From assembly GCF_003309065.1 (NCBI RefSeq), contig NZ_POAF01000002.1:62001-126000 (forward strand): a stretch of DNA of 64,000 nt. The letters run 5' to 3'. Shown here in pieces: positions 1 to 10,403 of this stretch (position 1 is the stretch's first letter; each line of letters begins with the position of its first letter). This stretch comes from Glutamicibacter soli. GTDB taxonomy: Bacteria > Actinomycetota > Actinomycetes > Actinomycetales > Micrococcaceae. The position numbers and the translations under genes were made by a program. Below the pieces are notes generated by a model that saw only the letters and a program-made list of their open reading frames with translations, was not told the origin of the DNA and did not search any database.

Positions 1-1430
<1,430 letters not shown>

Positions 1431-1464
1431 GCCGGTGGCGCCGGCTCCCGACGAACACCCAAAA

Positions 1465-1500
1465 GATCCCCGCCTTCCTTGGTCGAGGAAGACGGGGACC
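1465..1500 (-). terminator. Rho-independent terminator, probably bidirectional
   Basis: A 12-bp stem with one mismatch (1468-1479 with 1486-1497) and a 6-nt loop. It is followed on the minus strand by four T residues (AAAA at 1461-1464). It lies between two convergent genes and can end both. Confidence 0.75.
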
Positions 1501-1529
1501 TGTGCTGTCGTAGGCAATGCGCCGCAGGA

Positions 1530-1985
1530 TTAGACCGCTCCGGTCTTCTGCTCCTGGCGCCAGAAGCCGATGGACGTGCGCATCGAGTTGCGCGCCCGGC
1601 GCTTGTCGCCGCAGGCCTCGTAGGCCAGGGCCAGACGGTACCAGGACTTCCAGGACTCCGGGTTTTCCTCCACATCGCGTTGGTGGTTGGGGAAGTCGGC
1701 ATCCGCGGCTTCACGCACGAACCGTCCCGACGGCATGCGCGGCAGGTCCTCGGGCAGTTCGCCCAGCGTGGCCAGGGTCTTGCCCATGGCTTCGGTGCGC
1801 AGTCCGAACAGGACTTCGCGGATCAGGATCCAGACGCCGAACGCGGGAACCACCAGAATGGCGACACCCATGATCTTTGCCGTCAGCGAATCGGTACCCA
1901 TGAAGCGGAACGCCTGGGTGAATGCCATGCCGATATACAGGGCGAAGAGAATGAGGATTCCGCCGACCCAAAGTTTTGTTTTCAC
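1530..1985 (-). CDS. Small membrane protein with a TPR-like C-terminus
   Basis: 151 residues. Two hydrophobic helices lie at about residues 5-25 and 36-60. A soluble part follows, ending in a helix pair (WKSWYRLALAYEACGDKRRA) that reads like a single tetratricopeptide repeat. Its start overlaps the end of dapB by 4 nt, so the two are translationally coupled. Similar two-helix/TPR proteins often follow dapB in Arthrobacter-type genomes, to my knowledge. The role is unknown; a membrane scaffold is one guess. Confidence 0.65.
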   Translation of the reverse strand: MKTKLWVGGILILFALYIGMAFTQAFRFMGTDSLTAKIMGVAILVVPAFGVWILIREVLFGLRTEAMGKTLATLGELPEDLPRMPSGRFVREAADADFPNHQRDVEENPESWKSWYRLALAYEACGDKRRARNSMRTSIGFWRQEQKTGAV

Positions 1986-2740
1986 TGGCCCAGCTCCAGG
2001 TAACCGTCCAGCCCGTAGGTCAGTCCCGGGCGCGAGGCCACGGTGCGCAAGCCCAGCAGCACGCCTGGCATGAAAGAGGCGCGGTCGTAGGAATCATGGC
2101 GCAAGGTGAGCTGCTCACCCGGACCGCCGAGCAGGACTTCCTGGTGGGCGACCAGGCCGCGCAGGCGCACCGAATGCACGTGGATGCCATCCACCTCGGC
2201 TCCGCGAGCGCCGTCCAGCTGGGTTTCGGTGGCATCCGGGCTCGGAGCGACGCCTGCGGCCTCGCGGGACTTGGCAATCAGCTCGGCGGTGCGCACGGCG
2301 GTGCCGCTGGGTGCGTCGACCTTGTTCGGGTGGTGCAATTCAATGATTTCCACCGATTCGAAGTACTTGGCGGCGGTGGCCGCGAACGCGCTGGCCAGCA
2401 CGGATCCCAAGGCGAAGTTCGGGGCGATCAGCACGCCGTTCTCGGGGTGCTCGGCCAGGAGCGCTTCGAGCGCAGCGCGGCGCTCGTCGCTCCACCCGGT
2501 GGTGCCGACCACCGCATGCAGCCCGTGTTCGATGGCGAAACGCACGTTCTGCTCGGTGGAGGCGGGGACAGACAGATCAACGATGTGGGTGGCTCCGGCA
2601 TCGATGATCTGCTGGAGGTCGTCCCCTCGCCCCAGGCTCGCTACCAGTTCCATATCTGCTGCGTCGGTGACGGCCTTGACCGCTTCCGAGCCCATACGTC
2701 CGGCCGCGCCGAGCACGGCCACCTTGATCTGTGCACTCAT
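1982..2740 (-). CDS. dapB: 4-hydroxy-tetrahydrodipicolinate reductase
   Basis: Reduces the dapA product with NAD(P)H in lysine/diaminopimelate synthesis, supplying peptidoglycan cross-links. 252 residues, normal for the family. The dinucleotide-binding GAAGRMG loop is at residues 11-17. The catalytic signature ELHHPNK is at about 134-140, followed by DAPSGTA at 142-148, with the paired His and the Lys intact. The start is the only good ATG. The stop overlaps the downstream small membrane-protein gene. Assignment is firm. Confidence 0.97.
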   Translation of the reverse strand: MSAQIKVAVLGAAGRMGSEAVKAVTDAADMELVASLGRGDDLQQIIDAGATHIVDLSVPASTEQNVRFAIEHGLHAVVGTTGWSDERRAALEALLAEHPENGVLIAPNFALGSVLASAFAATAAKYFESVEIIELHHPNKVDAPSGTAVRTAELIAKSREAAGVAPSPDATETQLDGARGAEVDGIHVHSVRLRGLVAHQEVLLGGPGEQLTLRHDSYDRASFMPGVLLGLRTVASRPGLTYGLDGYLELGQ

Positions 2741-2893
2741 GCCTTTAACCCTATCGCCAACAAAGGTGTGCGATGGATTTGCGTGACGCGCAGCTCAACT
2801 GGATGCACCGCAGGGCGCTGCCGCTGTGTTTCTGCGGACACTGCGGGCCCGTGCGGTGGGGTTGCTTGGTTTTCCCGCGCAGGCTAGGCCAAG

Positions 2894-3337
2894 ATGAGTG
2901 CAGGCACATCACGATCGACAGGCATGGACTCAGTGGGGCAAACAATCAAGCGAATCGGATTCAGCGCGCTTTCGGTGCTGGTATTGGCATGTGGAACTAC
3001 CGCCTGCGGGGCTGCCAGCGAACCTGACGCCCTGGCCGATGACCAGCAGCAGGCCATCGTCGACCTGGTCCAGGATCACGGCACTGACTTCACCGCGCCG
3101 TCGTGCCAGGTCGAGGTCTTCCGCATCGGGGATCCCGCCACCTTCGGCTGGGCAACCTGCACAGAGACGCAGGGCCCGGGCCCCGCGCCCGCCACCCAAG
3201 CCGCCTCTTTCCCGTTCAAGATCACCGGGGACACGGTTCAGAAACCCGAAGACGGCGATCGGTACCTCAAAGACGTGCACGAGATGTTTCCCGAGGACCT
3301 GTGGTCCGCGCTCGAACAGCGCCACCGCGGAGCCTGA
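2894..3337 (+). CDS. Putative secreted lipoprotein
   Basis: 147 residues with a lipoprotein signal: basic IKR, a hydrophobic stretch, then a lipobox ending in TAC-G near residue 38. After cleavage the mature part is small and acidic, with two further cysteines that could form a disulfide. No family is recognised. The start could instead be the ATG at 2924, which would shorten the n-region and fit a signal peptide better; both have weak ribosome binding sites. The stop touches the next reading frame, but the next gene probably starts 48 nt later. Confidence 0.6.
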   Translation: MSAGTSRSTGMDSVGQTIKRIGFSALSVLVLACGTTACGAASEPDALADDQQQAIVDLVQDHGTDFTAPSCQVEVFRIGDPATFGWATCTETQGPGPAPATQAASFPFKITGDTVQKPEDGDRYLKDVHEMFPEDLWSALEQRHRGA

Positions 3338-3385
3338 GTGCCGCACAACCCAGCCCCGTCATTTCTGACACCACGAAAGGCCACC

Positions 3386-4168
3386 GTGAGGCACGAATAC
3401 TTCGGAGTACTGCCCGAGTCCCTGAAAACCCGGCTGTCGGTGCGCATGGCGGGACAGGGACCCGATGTGGTACTGATCCACGGGCTCGGCGCGTCCAGCC
3501 GGTATTTCACCCCGCTGGCCAACCTGCTCGCCGCCGACCACCGCGTGATCGTTCCTGAACTGCCGGGGCATGGAAAGAACATGGACGACGGCAGACCGGT
3601 CACGGTGGCCAGGTTTGCCCACGAGGTAGCCCTGGCGCTGCGACAGCTCAAGGCCGAGAACGTGGTGCTGGTAGGGCATTCAATGGGAGCCCAGGTGGCC
3701 ATCGAAATCGCGCGCTCCTGGCCCGGTCTGGTCAAGCACCTGGTTGTCGCCGCACCGGCAGTTAACGACCGGGAGGACACCCTGTTCCGGCAGACCCGGC
3801 GCCTGCTGGAGGACTTCCCGAACGAGTTGAATTCGGTCAAGGCAATCCTTGCGGTGGACTACCTGCGCTGCGGCATCCCGTGGTGGGCCAAGAGCTGCCG
3901 GGAGATGCTGGATTATCCGACCATCGACCTGCTGGGCACGGTCCGCTGCCCGGTGGATGTCGTGTGCGGCACCAGAGACCCGCTCTCCCCGCCGGAATTC
4001 GGGCTGCGGCTCACCGCCAAGGCCCCGGGGTCCCAGCTGACGATCCTGCGCCAGGCCGCGCATGGGTTCAATTTCTCCCATGCGCCGGAGCTGGCAGGAA
4101 TCATCCGGCGGGCCGGAGCAGCCGGCCATGCAGCTGGGGTCCCCGCGGTTCCGGCCGAAGCTGCCTGA
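3386..4168 (+). CDS. Alpha/beta-hydrolase
   Basis: 260 residues from a GTG at 3386, preceded by GAAAGG at good spacing; a GTG at 3338 is possible but lacks a site. The alpha/beta-hydrolase fold shows an HG oxyanion motif (residues 32-33), the nucleophile elbow GHSMG (97-101, Ser99), an acidic candidate in CGTRDPLSPP and a C-terminal His in AAHGFNFSHAPEL. Family members hydrolyse esters, lactones or C-C bonds. The substrate cannot be told from sequence. It follows the lipoprotein gene and is convergent with the M16 peptidase gene. Confidence 0.8.
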   Translation: MRHEYFGVLPESLKTRLSVRMAGQGPDVVLIHGLGASSRYFTPLANLLAADHRVIVPELPGHGKNMDDGRPVTVARFAHEVALALRQLKAENVVLVGHSMGAQVAIEIARSWPGLVKHLVVAAPAVNDREDTLFRQTRRLLEDFPNELNSVKAILAVDYLRCGIPWWAKSCREMLDYPTIDLLGTVRCPVDVVCGTRDPLSPPEFGLRLTAKAPGSQLTILRQAAHGFNFSHAPELAGIIRRAGAAGHAAGVPAVPAEAA

Positions 4169-4186
4169 CCGCAGGGCCACATCCTC

Positions 4187-5557
4187 CTACAGGCCCAGCG
4201 CCGCCTCGTTTTCGAACGGCCCCACAACGGTGATGACCCGTTCCCGGGCGGCCAGTTCCTGTGCCAGCGCCTGGACCTGCTCGGCAGTCACGGCATGCAC
4301 GCGGGACAGGGCTTCATCAATGTCCTGGAATTCTCCGGTGATCATTTCCGCGCGCCCCAGTCGGGACATGCGGCTTCCCGGATCTTCCAGCGCCAGCACG
4401 GTGCCGCCGGCCAGCTGGCCCTTGGCCTGGGACAGTTCCTCGGCAGAGATGCCCTGCTGGGCCAGCCGGTCAAGTTCAGCGCCGAGCAGCCCGATGACCT
4501 CGGCGGCCTTGCCGGGAGCGCAGCCGGCGTACATGCCGAAGTAGCCGGCGTCAGTGTACGCCGCGGAGAAGGAATAGGTGGAGTAGGCCAGGCCGCGCTT
4601 TTCGCGGATCTCTTGGAACAGCCGCGAACTCATGCCGCCTCCGAGCACGGCGTTGAGCACCGCCAGCACCTGGCGGCGGTCGTCGTGCCCGGTGATGCTG
4701 GTGCACCCGATGATGATGTTTGCCTGTTCCACCGGGCGGTTGATGACTTCGAGTCCGGAGATGCTGGTGATTTTTGCCGGCTCCGGGTTGCGGCGCGGCT
4801 CGGGCACGGCCAGCGGGTCCAGTTCCCATCCGGCGTCGCTCAGCGCGGTCATCAGCATGGAGCACAGTTCCTCGTGGTCCAGCGAGCCTGCCGCAGTGAC
4901 GATCAGTTCGCTCGGACGGTAGTGGGCGCGGTAGTGCTCCATCACCGCCTCGCGGGAAATCGCCATGATCTCTTCAGGGCTGCCGCCGATGGGGCGGCCC
5001 AGCGGGTGGTTGCCCATGACGCGGGCGACAAAGTGCTCGTGCGCGACATCCGTGGCGTCATCGGCGTCCATGGCCAGTTCCTCGATAATGACACCGCGTT
5101 CCTGCTCCAGCTCATGCGGGTCGATGACGGCCGAGGTGACCATGTCCGCAATGACTTCCATGGCCATCGGCAGGTCGGTGTCCAGGACCCGCGCGTAGTA
5201 GCAGGTCGATTCCTTGGCGGTGGCCGCATTGGATTCGCCGCCGACGGCGTCGAAGGACTGGGCGATTTCCAGCGCGCTGCGTTTGGTGGTGCCCTTGAAC
5301 AGCAGGTGTTCCAGGAAGTGGGTCGAGCCGTAGTGCCCGGCTTCCTCGTCACGCGAACCAACCGGAACCCAGAACCCCACGGTGGTCGAGCGCTGCCCCG
5401 GCATGGCTTCGGTCAAGACGCGGACGCCGCCGGGCAGGATGCTGCGGCGAACTTCCGAACCGCCCTCGCCGCGGTGAACCAGCGTGAGGTCCGCGGGGTC
5501 GAGAGGCGAAAACTGCTGATCCTCCACCGAATGCAACGGCAACGGAATCATGACCAC
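4187..5557 (-). CDS. M16 family zinc metallopeptidase (PepR/processing-peptidase-like)
   Basis: 456 residues from a GTG at 5557, which has AAGGA 8 nt upstream; longer frames upstream lack support. It carries the inverted zinc motif HFLEH (residues 80-84) with a downstream acidic cluster (QERGVIIEELAMD) supplying the third ligand. The domain pair resembles bacterial processing-peptidase homologues. In actinobacteria this gene normally follows pnp directly; here pnp is 46 kb away on the same strand. It is probably cytoplasmic, since no signal peptide is seen. Family assignment is strong; the substrate is unknown. Confidence 0.92.
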   Translation of the reverse strand: MVMIPLPLHSVEDQQFSPLDPADLTLVHRGEGGSEVRRSILPGGVRVLTEAMPGQRSTTVGFWVPVGSRDEEAGHYGSTHFLEHLLFKGTTKRSALEIAQSFDAVGGESNAATAKESTCYYARVLDTDLPMAMEVIADMVTSAVIDPHELEQERGVIIEELAMDADDATDVAHEHFVARVMGNHPLGRPIGGSPEEIMAISREAVMEHYRAHYRPSELIVTAAGSLDHEELCSMLMTALSDAGWELDPLAVPEPRRNPEPAKITSISGLEVINRPVEQANIIIGCTSITGHDDRRQVLAVLNAVLGGGMSSRLFQEIREKRGLAYSTYSFSAAYTDAGYFGMYAGCAPGKAAEVIGLLGAELDRLAQQGISAEELSQAKGQLAGGTVLALEDPGSRMSRLGRAEMITGEFQDIDEALSRVHAVTAEQVQALAQELAARERVITVVGPFENEAALGL

Positions 5558-5692
5558 TGGGTACGTCCTTAGATCGCTCGAAGTCAGCCAGCACCATGCT
5601 GGCAATCGTTCATTAATTCTCGCACAGCGAGCGAAAAGTGTTGGCAACTGTCACCGGCCGACCGGCGGCAGGAAAGTGTGTTCGGTCAAAAA

Positions 5693-5732
5693 CACCGATG
5701 GTGCCAGTCGGTTCCGACTGGCACCATCGGTG
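5693..5732 (-). terminator. Strong rho-independent terminator
   Basis: A perfect 19-bp stem (5693-5711 with 5714-5732) and a 2-nt turn, followed on the minus strand by a run of five T residues (AAAAA at 5688-5692). It would end the surface-protein remnant just to its right. Confidence 0.85.
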
Positions 5733-5748
5733 CATCAATTCAACTTGA

Positions 5749-5894
5749 TTAGTGAGCCCGGCGCTTTCTCGCCAGGACCGCAATGGTTCCCAGCAGGATC
5801 AGCACGCCTGCAAGTCCCATCAGTGCCGCTGCAGCGATACCGGTCTGAGCCAGATCTTCGTCCTTTGGCTTGTCCCCGCTGGCGGATGGTGGCA
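5749..5894 (-). pseudogene. C-terminal remnant of a sortase-anchored surface protein
   Basis: The last ~47 codons encode a charged linker (SGDKPKDED), an LAQTG sorting motif, a hydrophobic helix and a basic tail (ARKRRAH). This is a complete cell-wall sorting signal of the LAXTG type used by class E sortases. The rest of the gene is missing: upstream of about 5894 the same strand is only the antisense of the arginine deiminase remnant. The terminator at 5693-5732 is retained. It is non-functional without its N-terminal signal peptide and ectodomain. Confidence 0.65.
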
Positions 5895-6427
5895 TAGGTG
5901 AGCGCACCAGCCGGCAGGCCATCACCCAGGTGGCACAGAACCTCTTCGCCGCCGGCGCCGCGCAACGCGTGGTAGTTGCCGGGATGCCGAAGCTGCGCGC
6001 CGCCATGCATCTGGATACCGTGTTCACCTTCGCCGACCGCGATGTGGTGACCTACTTCCCGGACATCGTTGACGGCATCCACCCCTTCTCGCTGCGCCCT
6101 GCCGACAACGGATCGGTGGAGGTCTTCGAGGAGAAGGATCCGTTTGTGGACGTGGTGGCCGATTCGCTGGGCCTGAAGAAGCAGCGCGCCATCAAGCCGG
6201 GCGGCGGATGGTATGCCGGCGAGCGCCAGCAGTGGGACTCGGGCAACAACCTGGTAGCGGTGGAGCCCGGCGTGGTGTTCGCCTACGACCGCAACACGCA
6301 TGTGAATTCGCTGCTGCGCAAGGAAGGCGTGGAAGTCATCACGATTGTCGGAGCAGAACTTGGACGCGGCCGCGGCGGCGGGCACTGCATGACCAATCCG
6401 CTCTCGCGCGAGGCCGTGGACTTCTAG
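5894..6427 (+). pseudogene. arcA: Arginine deiminase, C-terminal half only
   Basis: About 178 residues matching the second half of arginine deiminase (normally ~400-415 residues, arginine to citrulline plus ammonia). It begins near the GERT motif. It keeps the His/Asp pair in MHLDTV and the nucleophile Cys in GGHCMT, but lacks the N-terminal half with the first catalytic Asp and Glu. No start codon or ribosome binding site is convincing at the break. The 5' half was apparently lost in a deletion that also removed the 5' part of the divergent surface-protein gene. No arc operon partners are nearby. Confidence 0.85.
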
Positions 6428-6446
6428 CCGGTCCGGAAAACACGCG

Positions 6447-6492
6447 GATGCCCGGAGCCGCGGCCACGAAGCTGGCTGCGGCTCCGGGCATC
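6447..6492. terminator. Bidirectional rho-independent terminator
   Basis: A perfect 15-bp outer stem (6447-6461 with 6478-6492), inner pairing continuing after one mismatch, and a T-run (TTTT) following on the minus strand. It separates the arcA remnant from the convergent SDR gene that ends the long minus-strand operon. Confidence 0.75.
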
Positions 6493-6518
6493 AACTTTGC
6501 GTCCCTGTCTCCTGGTGT

Positions 6519-7286
6519 TTACGCGGTGTTGCGGCCCCCGCTGAGGTCCAGCACCTGCCCGGTCATGTAGCTGGCTTCGGGCGAGAGCAGCCACAGGGCC
6601 AGCGCCGAGAATTCCTGCGGCTCCCCCACGCGTTTCATCGGAACCCGCGCGAGCAGCGCCGCATTGCGTTCGGGGCTGAGGTCTTCGAGCAGCCGGGTAT
6701 TGAACATCGAAGGAGCGATGCAGTTGATGGTGATCCCGAAGCGAGCGGTTTCCTTGGCCACTGCCTTGGCCAGGGTGATCATCCCTGCCTTGGACACCGC
6801 GTAGGCGCTCATGTTCTCGTTGCCTTCGCGCCCGGCAATGGAGGAGAGCATCACGATGCGCCCGTAGTTCGCCTGCTTCATCAGCGGGAGAACCACCTGC
6901 AAACCGTAGAAGCAGCCGTCCAGGTTGATTTCAAGGGTCTTCTTCCACCCGGCCGCCGGCACATCCTGCACCGCATATTCCGGGCCCTGGATGCCGTGGC
7001 AGAACAGTGCCCCGTCCAGCCGGCCGTAGGCCTCGCGAATGCTGTGTGCGGCGGCTTGCCAAGCCTGCGGATCCGCGACGTCCAAATCCAGGGACAGCGC
7101 CGCCTGCGGGGTCCGTGGCTTGACGAGGTCGGTGGCCACCACGGTGGCTCCCTCCTTTGCCAGCCGTCGCACCGCGTCGGCGCCCAGTCCTCCGGCCGCC
7201 CCGGTGACCAGCACCACCCGCCCGGAAAAGCGCCCCTCCCAGGGAACGAACTGCCCGGGGACGCCAGCGGATGCCTGATCCGTCAT
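6519..7286 (-). CDS. SDR family NAD(P)-dependent oxidoreductase
   Basis: 255 residues. The start ATG at 7286 overlaps the stop of the flavoprotein gene upstream (ATGA), so translation is coupled. Classical short-chain dehydrogenase: TGAAGGLG cofactor loop near residue 30, catalytic Ser in SSIAG and YAVSK Tyr/Lys. An acidic residue after the second strand (VATDLVK) suggests NAD preference. It is the last gene of the 19.3-6.5 kb minus-strand series and probably oxidises or reduces a ring alcohol/ketone there. The substrate is not known. Confidence 0.88.
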   Translation of the reverse strand: MTDQASAGVPGQFVPWEGRFSGRVVLVTGAAGGLGADAVRRLAKEGATVVATDLVKPRTPQAALSLDLDVADPQAWQAAAHSIREAYGRLDGALFCHGIQGPEYAVQDVPAAGWKKTLEINLDGCFYGLQVVLPLMKQANYGRIVMLSSIAGREGNENMSAYAVSKAGMITLAKAVAKETARFGITINCIAPSMFNTRLLEDLSPERNAALLARVPMKRVGEPQEFSALALWLLSPEASYMTGQVLDLSGGRNTA

Positions 7287-8962
7287 TTGCCAGCCTCCAC
7301 CAATGCCGCTGCGGCCTGCTCCCGGGCCGCATGGGCGCCGGCAATGTGGGCGCCGGCCGCGTAGCCGCGGGTGACGGCCGAGCCCAGGGTCGCGCCCCCG
7401 CCCGGGTAGTTGTTGCGGAACACCCCTGCCGAGGCATTGCCCGCCGCATACAGCCCGGTGATCGGTTCGCCGTGGCGATCCAGCACCTGGGAATGCTCGT
7501 TGGTAGACAGCCCGCCCGAGGTTCCCAGCACGCCGGGATGGATCGGCACCGCGTAGAACGGCCCCCGCTGCAACGGGGCGAGGCACGGGTTGGGCGCATT
7601 CGCGGCATCCCCCAGATGCCGGTCCTGCTCGGTGGCGCCACGGCCGAACTCGGGGTCCGCACCCGCCCGGGCGCCGATGTTGAAGCGTTCGACGCTCTCC
7701 TGCAGTGCCGCCGCGTCGATGCCCACTTCCCCGGCCAGCTCCCGCAGCGTCGGCGCGCTGTGCATCCAGTCGGGCCGTACCCCGGGCGTGGAACCGGCCA
7801 CCGGGTACTTTGCGAAATAGTCAGCGTCGAAGACAAGCCAGGCTGGGCTGTTCTGCAGGGCCGAGCTGACCGGGTCGATGTTGCCGAAGACCCGGCACAG
7901 ATCGTGGTAGTTCAGTGCCTCGTTCACGAACCGCCGGCCGGAGGCGTTGACGGTGATGGATCCCGGAAGGGTCATCTCGACATTCGCCATGCGTCCGGAG
8001 GGTTTGCCGTCGTACTCGGCGTCCGGAGCGGCGATCACCGGCACACCCCAGATCGCGGTCATGTCCTTGACCGCGGCGCCGGCGGCCAACGCCAGCTCCA
8101 GGCCGCTGCCCTCGTTGGACGGCGCGCTGATCGGGGTCACATCGAATGACAGGTAGGTCTCGCGCAGCCTCGGGTTCCATTCGAATCCGCCCGAGGCGAT
8201 GACCACGCTGACGGCGCTGACCTGCCGCTTGCCGGCTACTTCGAGGATCCAGCCGTCCTGTTCCCGCCGCAGGCCGGTGACTTCTGCATCCAGCGCCAGC
8301 TGCACGCCGCGGTCCAGCGCGCTCGCCGCGAGCGAGCCGACCAGCGCGCCGCCCATGGTGCGCACCCCCGACGCCTTGCGCCGGGCCAGCAGTTCCGGAT
8401 CCGGGGCGCGGCCGTTGAGCTCGTCGCGTTCGATCATGCTCAGCAGCGGGAAATAGGTGGGTTGGCGCAGCGCGTCGGCCAGACCCGGATAGTCCTCGGT
8501 GGTGAACGGCAGGTTGTCCAGGCTGCGCCCGCCGGACGCCGCGCCCTGCCATTCCATGTGGTAGTCCGGGCGCCCCAGCGGCACCAGCCGCACCCGGGTA
8601 TGAGTGTCCAGGAATTCCACCGCCTGCGCGCTGGTGTCCACGAACCAGTCGATCTCCTCCCGGCTCATCACCTCGCCGGCCGCGGCCTTCAGGTAGGCGG
8701 CGCCGGCCGCGGCGCTGTCCCGGTAGCCGGCCTGCTTGGCCAGGTGGTTGTTCGGCGCCCAGATGACGCCGCCACCGGCCGAGCTGGTGCCGCCGAGCTT
8801 GCCGGCCTTCTCCAGCACCAGCACGCTGGCTCCTGACGCGGCGGCCCGGACCGCCGCGGTCAGTCCTGCGGCTCCGGAACCGAGAACCACCAGGTCGTAG
8901 CCTGAATCCAGCTCCTGAATGGCGGTCAGCGGGTTGCGAGTCGATTCGGGGGTCATACTCAT
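7283..8962 (-). CDS. FAD-dependent dehydrogenase, 3-ketosteroid-1-dehydrogenase/fumarate-reductase-like (copy 1)
   Basis: 559 residues of the FAD_binding_2 superfamily. GSGAAGL dinucleotide motif near residue 28, GGTSSAGGG flavin-binding stretch, and the C-terminal GLYAAGNASAGVF with YPGGG that closes the FAD site. Enzymes of this type (KstD, oxocyclohexanecarboxylate desaturases) insert C=C bonds next to a ring carbonyl. Both ends overlap neighbours by 4 nt (with the SDR and MDR genes), so it is tightly operonic. It is one of three paralogues within 12 kb; the substrate is inferred to be an alicyclic ketone or acid. There is no signal peptide. Confidence 0.85.
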   Translation of the reverse strand: MSMTPESTRNPLTAIQELDSGYDLVVLGSGAAGLTAAVRAAASGASVLVLEKAGKLGGTSSAGGGVIWAPNNHLAKQAGYRDSAAAGAAYLKAAAGEVMSREEIDWFVDTSAQAVEFLDTHTRVRLVPLGRPDYHMEWQGAASGGRSLDNLPFTTEDYPGLADALRQPTYFPLLSMIERDELNGRAPDPELLARRKASGVRTMGGALVGSLAASALDRGVQLALDAEVTGLRREQDGWILEVAGKRQVSAVSVVIASGGFEWNPRLRETYLSFDVTPISAPSNEGSGLELALAAGAAVKDMTAIWGVPVIAAPDAEYDGKPSGRMANVEMTLPGSITVNASGRRFVNEALNYHDLCRVFGNIDPVSSALQNSPAWLVFDADYFAKYPVAGSTPGVRPDWMHSAPTLRELAGEVGIDAAALQESVERFNIGARAGADPEFGRGATEQDRHLGDAANAPNPCLAPLQRGPFYAVPIHPGVLGTSGGLSTNEHSQVLDRHGEPITGLYAAGNASAGVFRNNYPGGGATLGSAVTRGYAAGAHIAGAHAAREQAAAALVEAGK

Positions 8963-10044
8963 CTGGCGGTACTCCTTTCCAGGCGGGCAGTGCCGGCCTG
9001 CGGTGGGGTGCCTGCTCCAGTGACGGGCAGGTCGATGACGATCTTGCCGACGGCTTGGCTGGAGTCGAGCATGGTTTCAAAGGCCTGGCCCAGCGAGTCG
9101 AAGGCGAAGCGGTGGGTAACCAGCCGCGTTGCCTGCTGCTGATGGCGGGCGAGCACGTCGAGCGCGTCGGGGATCAGGTTCAGGCTGTTGCGGCTGCCGC
9201 GGATGTCCAGCTCCTTGAAGGGAATATCGCGCAGGGACAGCGAGGCGTGGCGGGTGGAGATGCCCACCTGCACCAGGCGTGCGGTCGGCGCGGCCAGGCG
9301 GACAGCGGTTTCGAAGGACGCGGGGACGCCGGTGGCCTCGATGACCAGGGTCGGTCCCGCGGCGGCTCCCCAGGCTTCCCGCGGGATCCCGCCACCGGGT
9401 GCGAAGGCTGCCACAGCGCCGAAGTCGCGGGCCAAATCCATGCGTGCCCGGGACAGGTCCGAGGCGATGACCCGGACCCCGCGTTCGGCCAGGAACAGCG
9501 TGGCCAGCAGGCCGATGGGGCCGCAACCGAGCACCAGCGCGGTTTCTCCGGGTACCGGGGTGCCCCGGTTGACCGCCTGCATGGCGATGGATCCGGGCTC
9601 CCCCAGCGCGCCCAGATGCAGCGGCAGCCCCTGGGGCAGCGGATGCAGCTTGTCCACCGGGACGCTGACGACTTCTGCCAGCGCCCCGTCCTCGTAGCAG
9701 CCCAGGCAGGAGATCGATTCGCAGACGTTGTACCGCCCGTCCAGGCACGGCGGGCAGTGGGAGCAGTAGACCATGGGGCTCACCGCCACTTCCAGCCCGG
9801 GGACCAGCGGCAGCCCGCTGCGCGGGTCAACGGCGCTGGAATCGATCTGCTCGATGATTCCGGTGAATTCGTGGCCCTGGATGACCGGCAGCTCGGCCGG
9901 GTAGTCGTCGTCCCAGATGTGCGCGTCGGTGCCGCACAGGGCCACGTGCCGGACCCGGACCAGAGCGCGGCCGGGCGCCGGGGCCGGAGCGGGGACTTCG
10001 CGGTATTCAATGCATCGCTTGGCCGTCGTGGTGGCGGTGAGCAT
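8959..10044 (-). CDS. Zinc-dependent MDR alcohol dehydrogenase (sorbitol/threonine-dehydrogenase-like)
   Basis: 361 residues. Catalytic-zinc region LCGTDAHIW and GHE (in QGHEFTG). The structural-zinc loop has four Cys in CSHCPPCLDGRYNVC. GEPGSIAMQAV is followed by the Rossmann motif GCGPIGLLA. Members oxidise polyols or secondary alcohols with NAD(P). It overlaps the following flavoprotein gene by 4 nt. The likely role is to oxidise a ring hydroxyl to the ketone needed by the flavin desaturases, which is inference from context. The C-terminal ~20 residues are a low-complexity extension. Confidence 0.88.
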   Translation of the reverse strand: MLTATTTAKRCIEYREVPAPAPAPGRALVRVRHVALCGTDAHIWDDDYPAELPVIQGHEFTGIIEQIDSSAVDPRSGLPLVPGLEVAVSPMVYCSHCPPCLDGRYNVCESISCLGCYEDGALAEVVSVPVDKLHPLPQGLPLHLGALGEPGSIAMQAVNRGTPVPGETALVLGCGPIGLLATLFLAERGVRVIASDLSRARMDLARDFGAVAAFAPGGGIPREAWGAAAGPTLVIEATGVPASFETAVRLAAPTARLVQVGISTRHASLSLRDIPFKELDIRGSRNSLNLIPDALDVLARHQQQATRLVTHRFAFDSLGQAFETMLDSSQAVGKIVIDLPVTGAGTPPQAGTARLERSTAR

Positions 10045-10090
10045 GGTGCTGTCCTTCCGTGGCGGCGGCTCGGGGCCGCCGCCGGGGTTC

Positions 10091-10375
10091 CTAGAGTTTG
10101 TCCTTGCCGAAGAAGACGTCCCAGCGGTGGATCTCGCGCTGCTCGATCAGGCCTTCGCGGGCGAACGGGTCCTGGTCCATCAGCGCCAGCGCCGCCTGCT
10201 CGGATTCGGCGCCGATGACCAGCAGCGCGCCGGCGCCGGAGTCCACCGGTCCGCTCACGCGCAGCTCGCCGTTCTCGAAGCGCTGCTGCAGGAATTCGAC
10301 GTGGGTCGGGCGGACACGGTCCCGTGCGTCGCTGGTGGCCGGCGAGTAGGTGTAGGTGATGGCGTAGAAGTTCAT
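10091..10375 (-). CDS. YciI-family small protein
   Basis: 94 residues of the YCII-related ferredoxin-like fold: an N-terminal beta strand, a HVEFLQ helix with a conserved His, and a DQDPFAREGL turn typical of the family. These proteins are small enzymes or accessory proteins, some related to muconolactone isomerase or dehydrochlorinase folds. It sits between two dehydrogenase genes of the operon with short gaps, suggesting a role on the same substrate. No specific reaction can be assigned. Confidence 0.8.
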   Translation of the reverse strand: MNFYAITYTYSPATSDARDRVRPTHVEFLQQRFENGELRVSGPVDSGAGALLVIGAESEQAALALMDQDPFAREGLIEQREIHRWDVFFGKDKL

Positions 10376-10403
10376 GCTCGATGCTCCTTGTTCGATGGTC
10401 GGG

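Noticed and set aside
5870-6427. A complete small protein instead of an arcA remnant
   Set aside because: The sequence aligns only with the second half of arginine deiminase, has no ribosome binding site, and its first residues are not part of the family.
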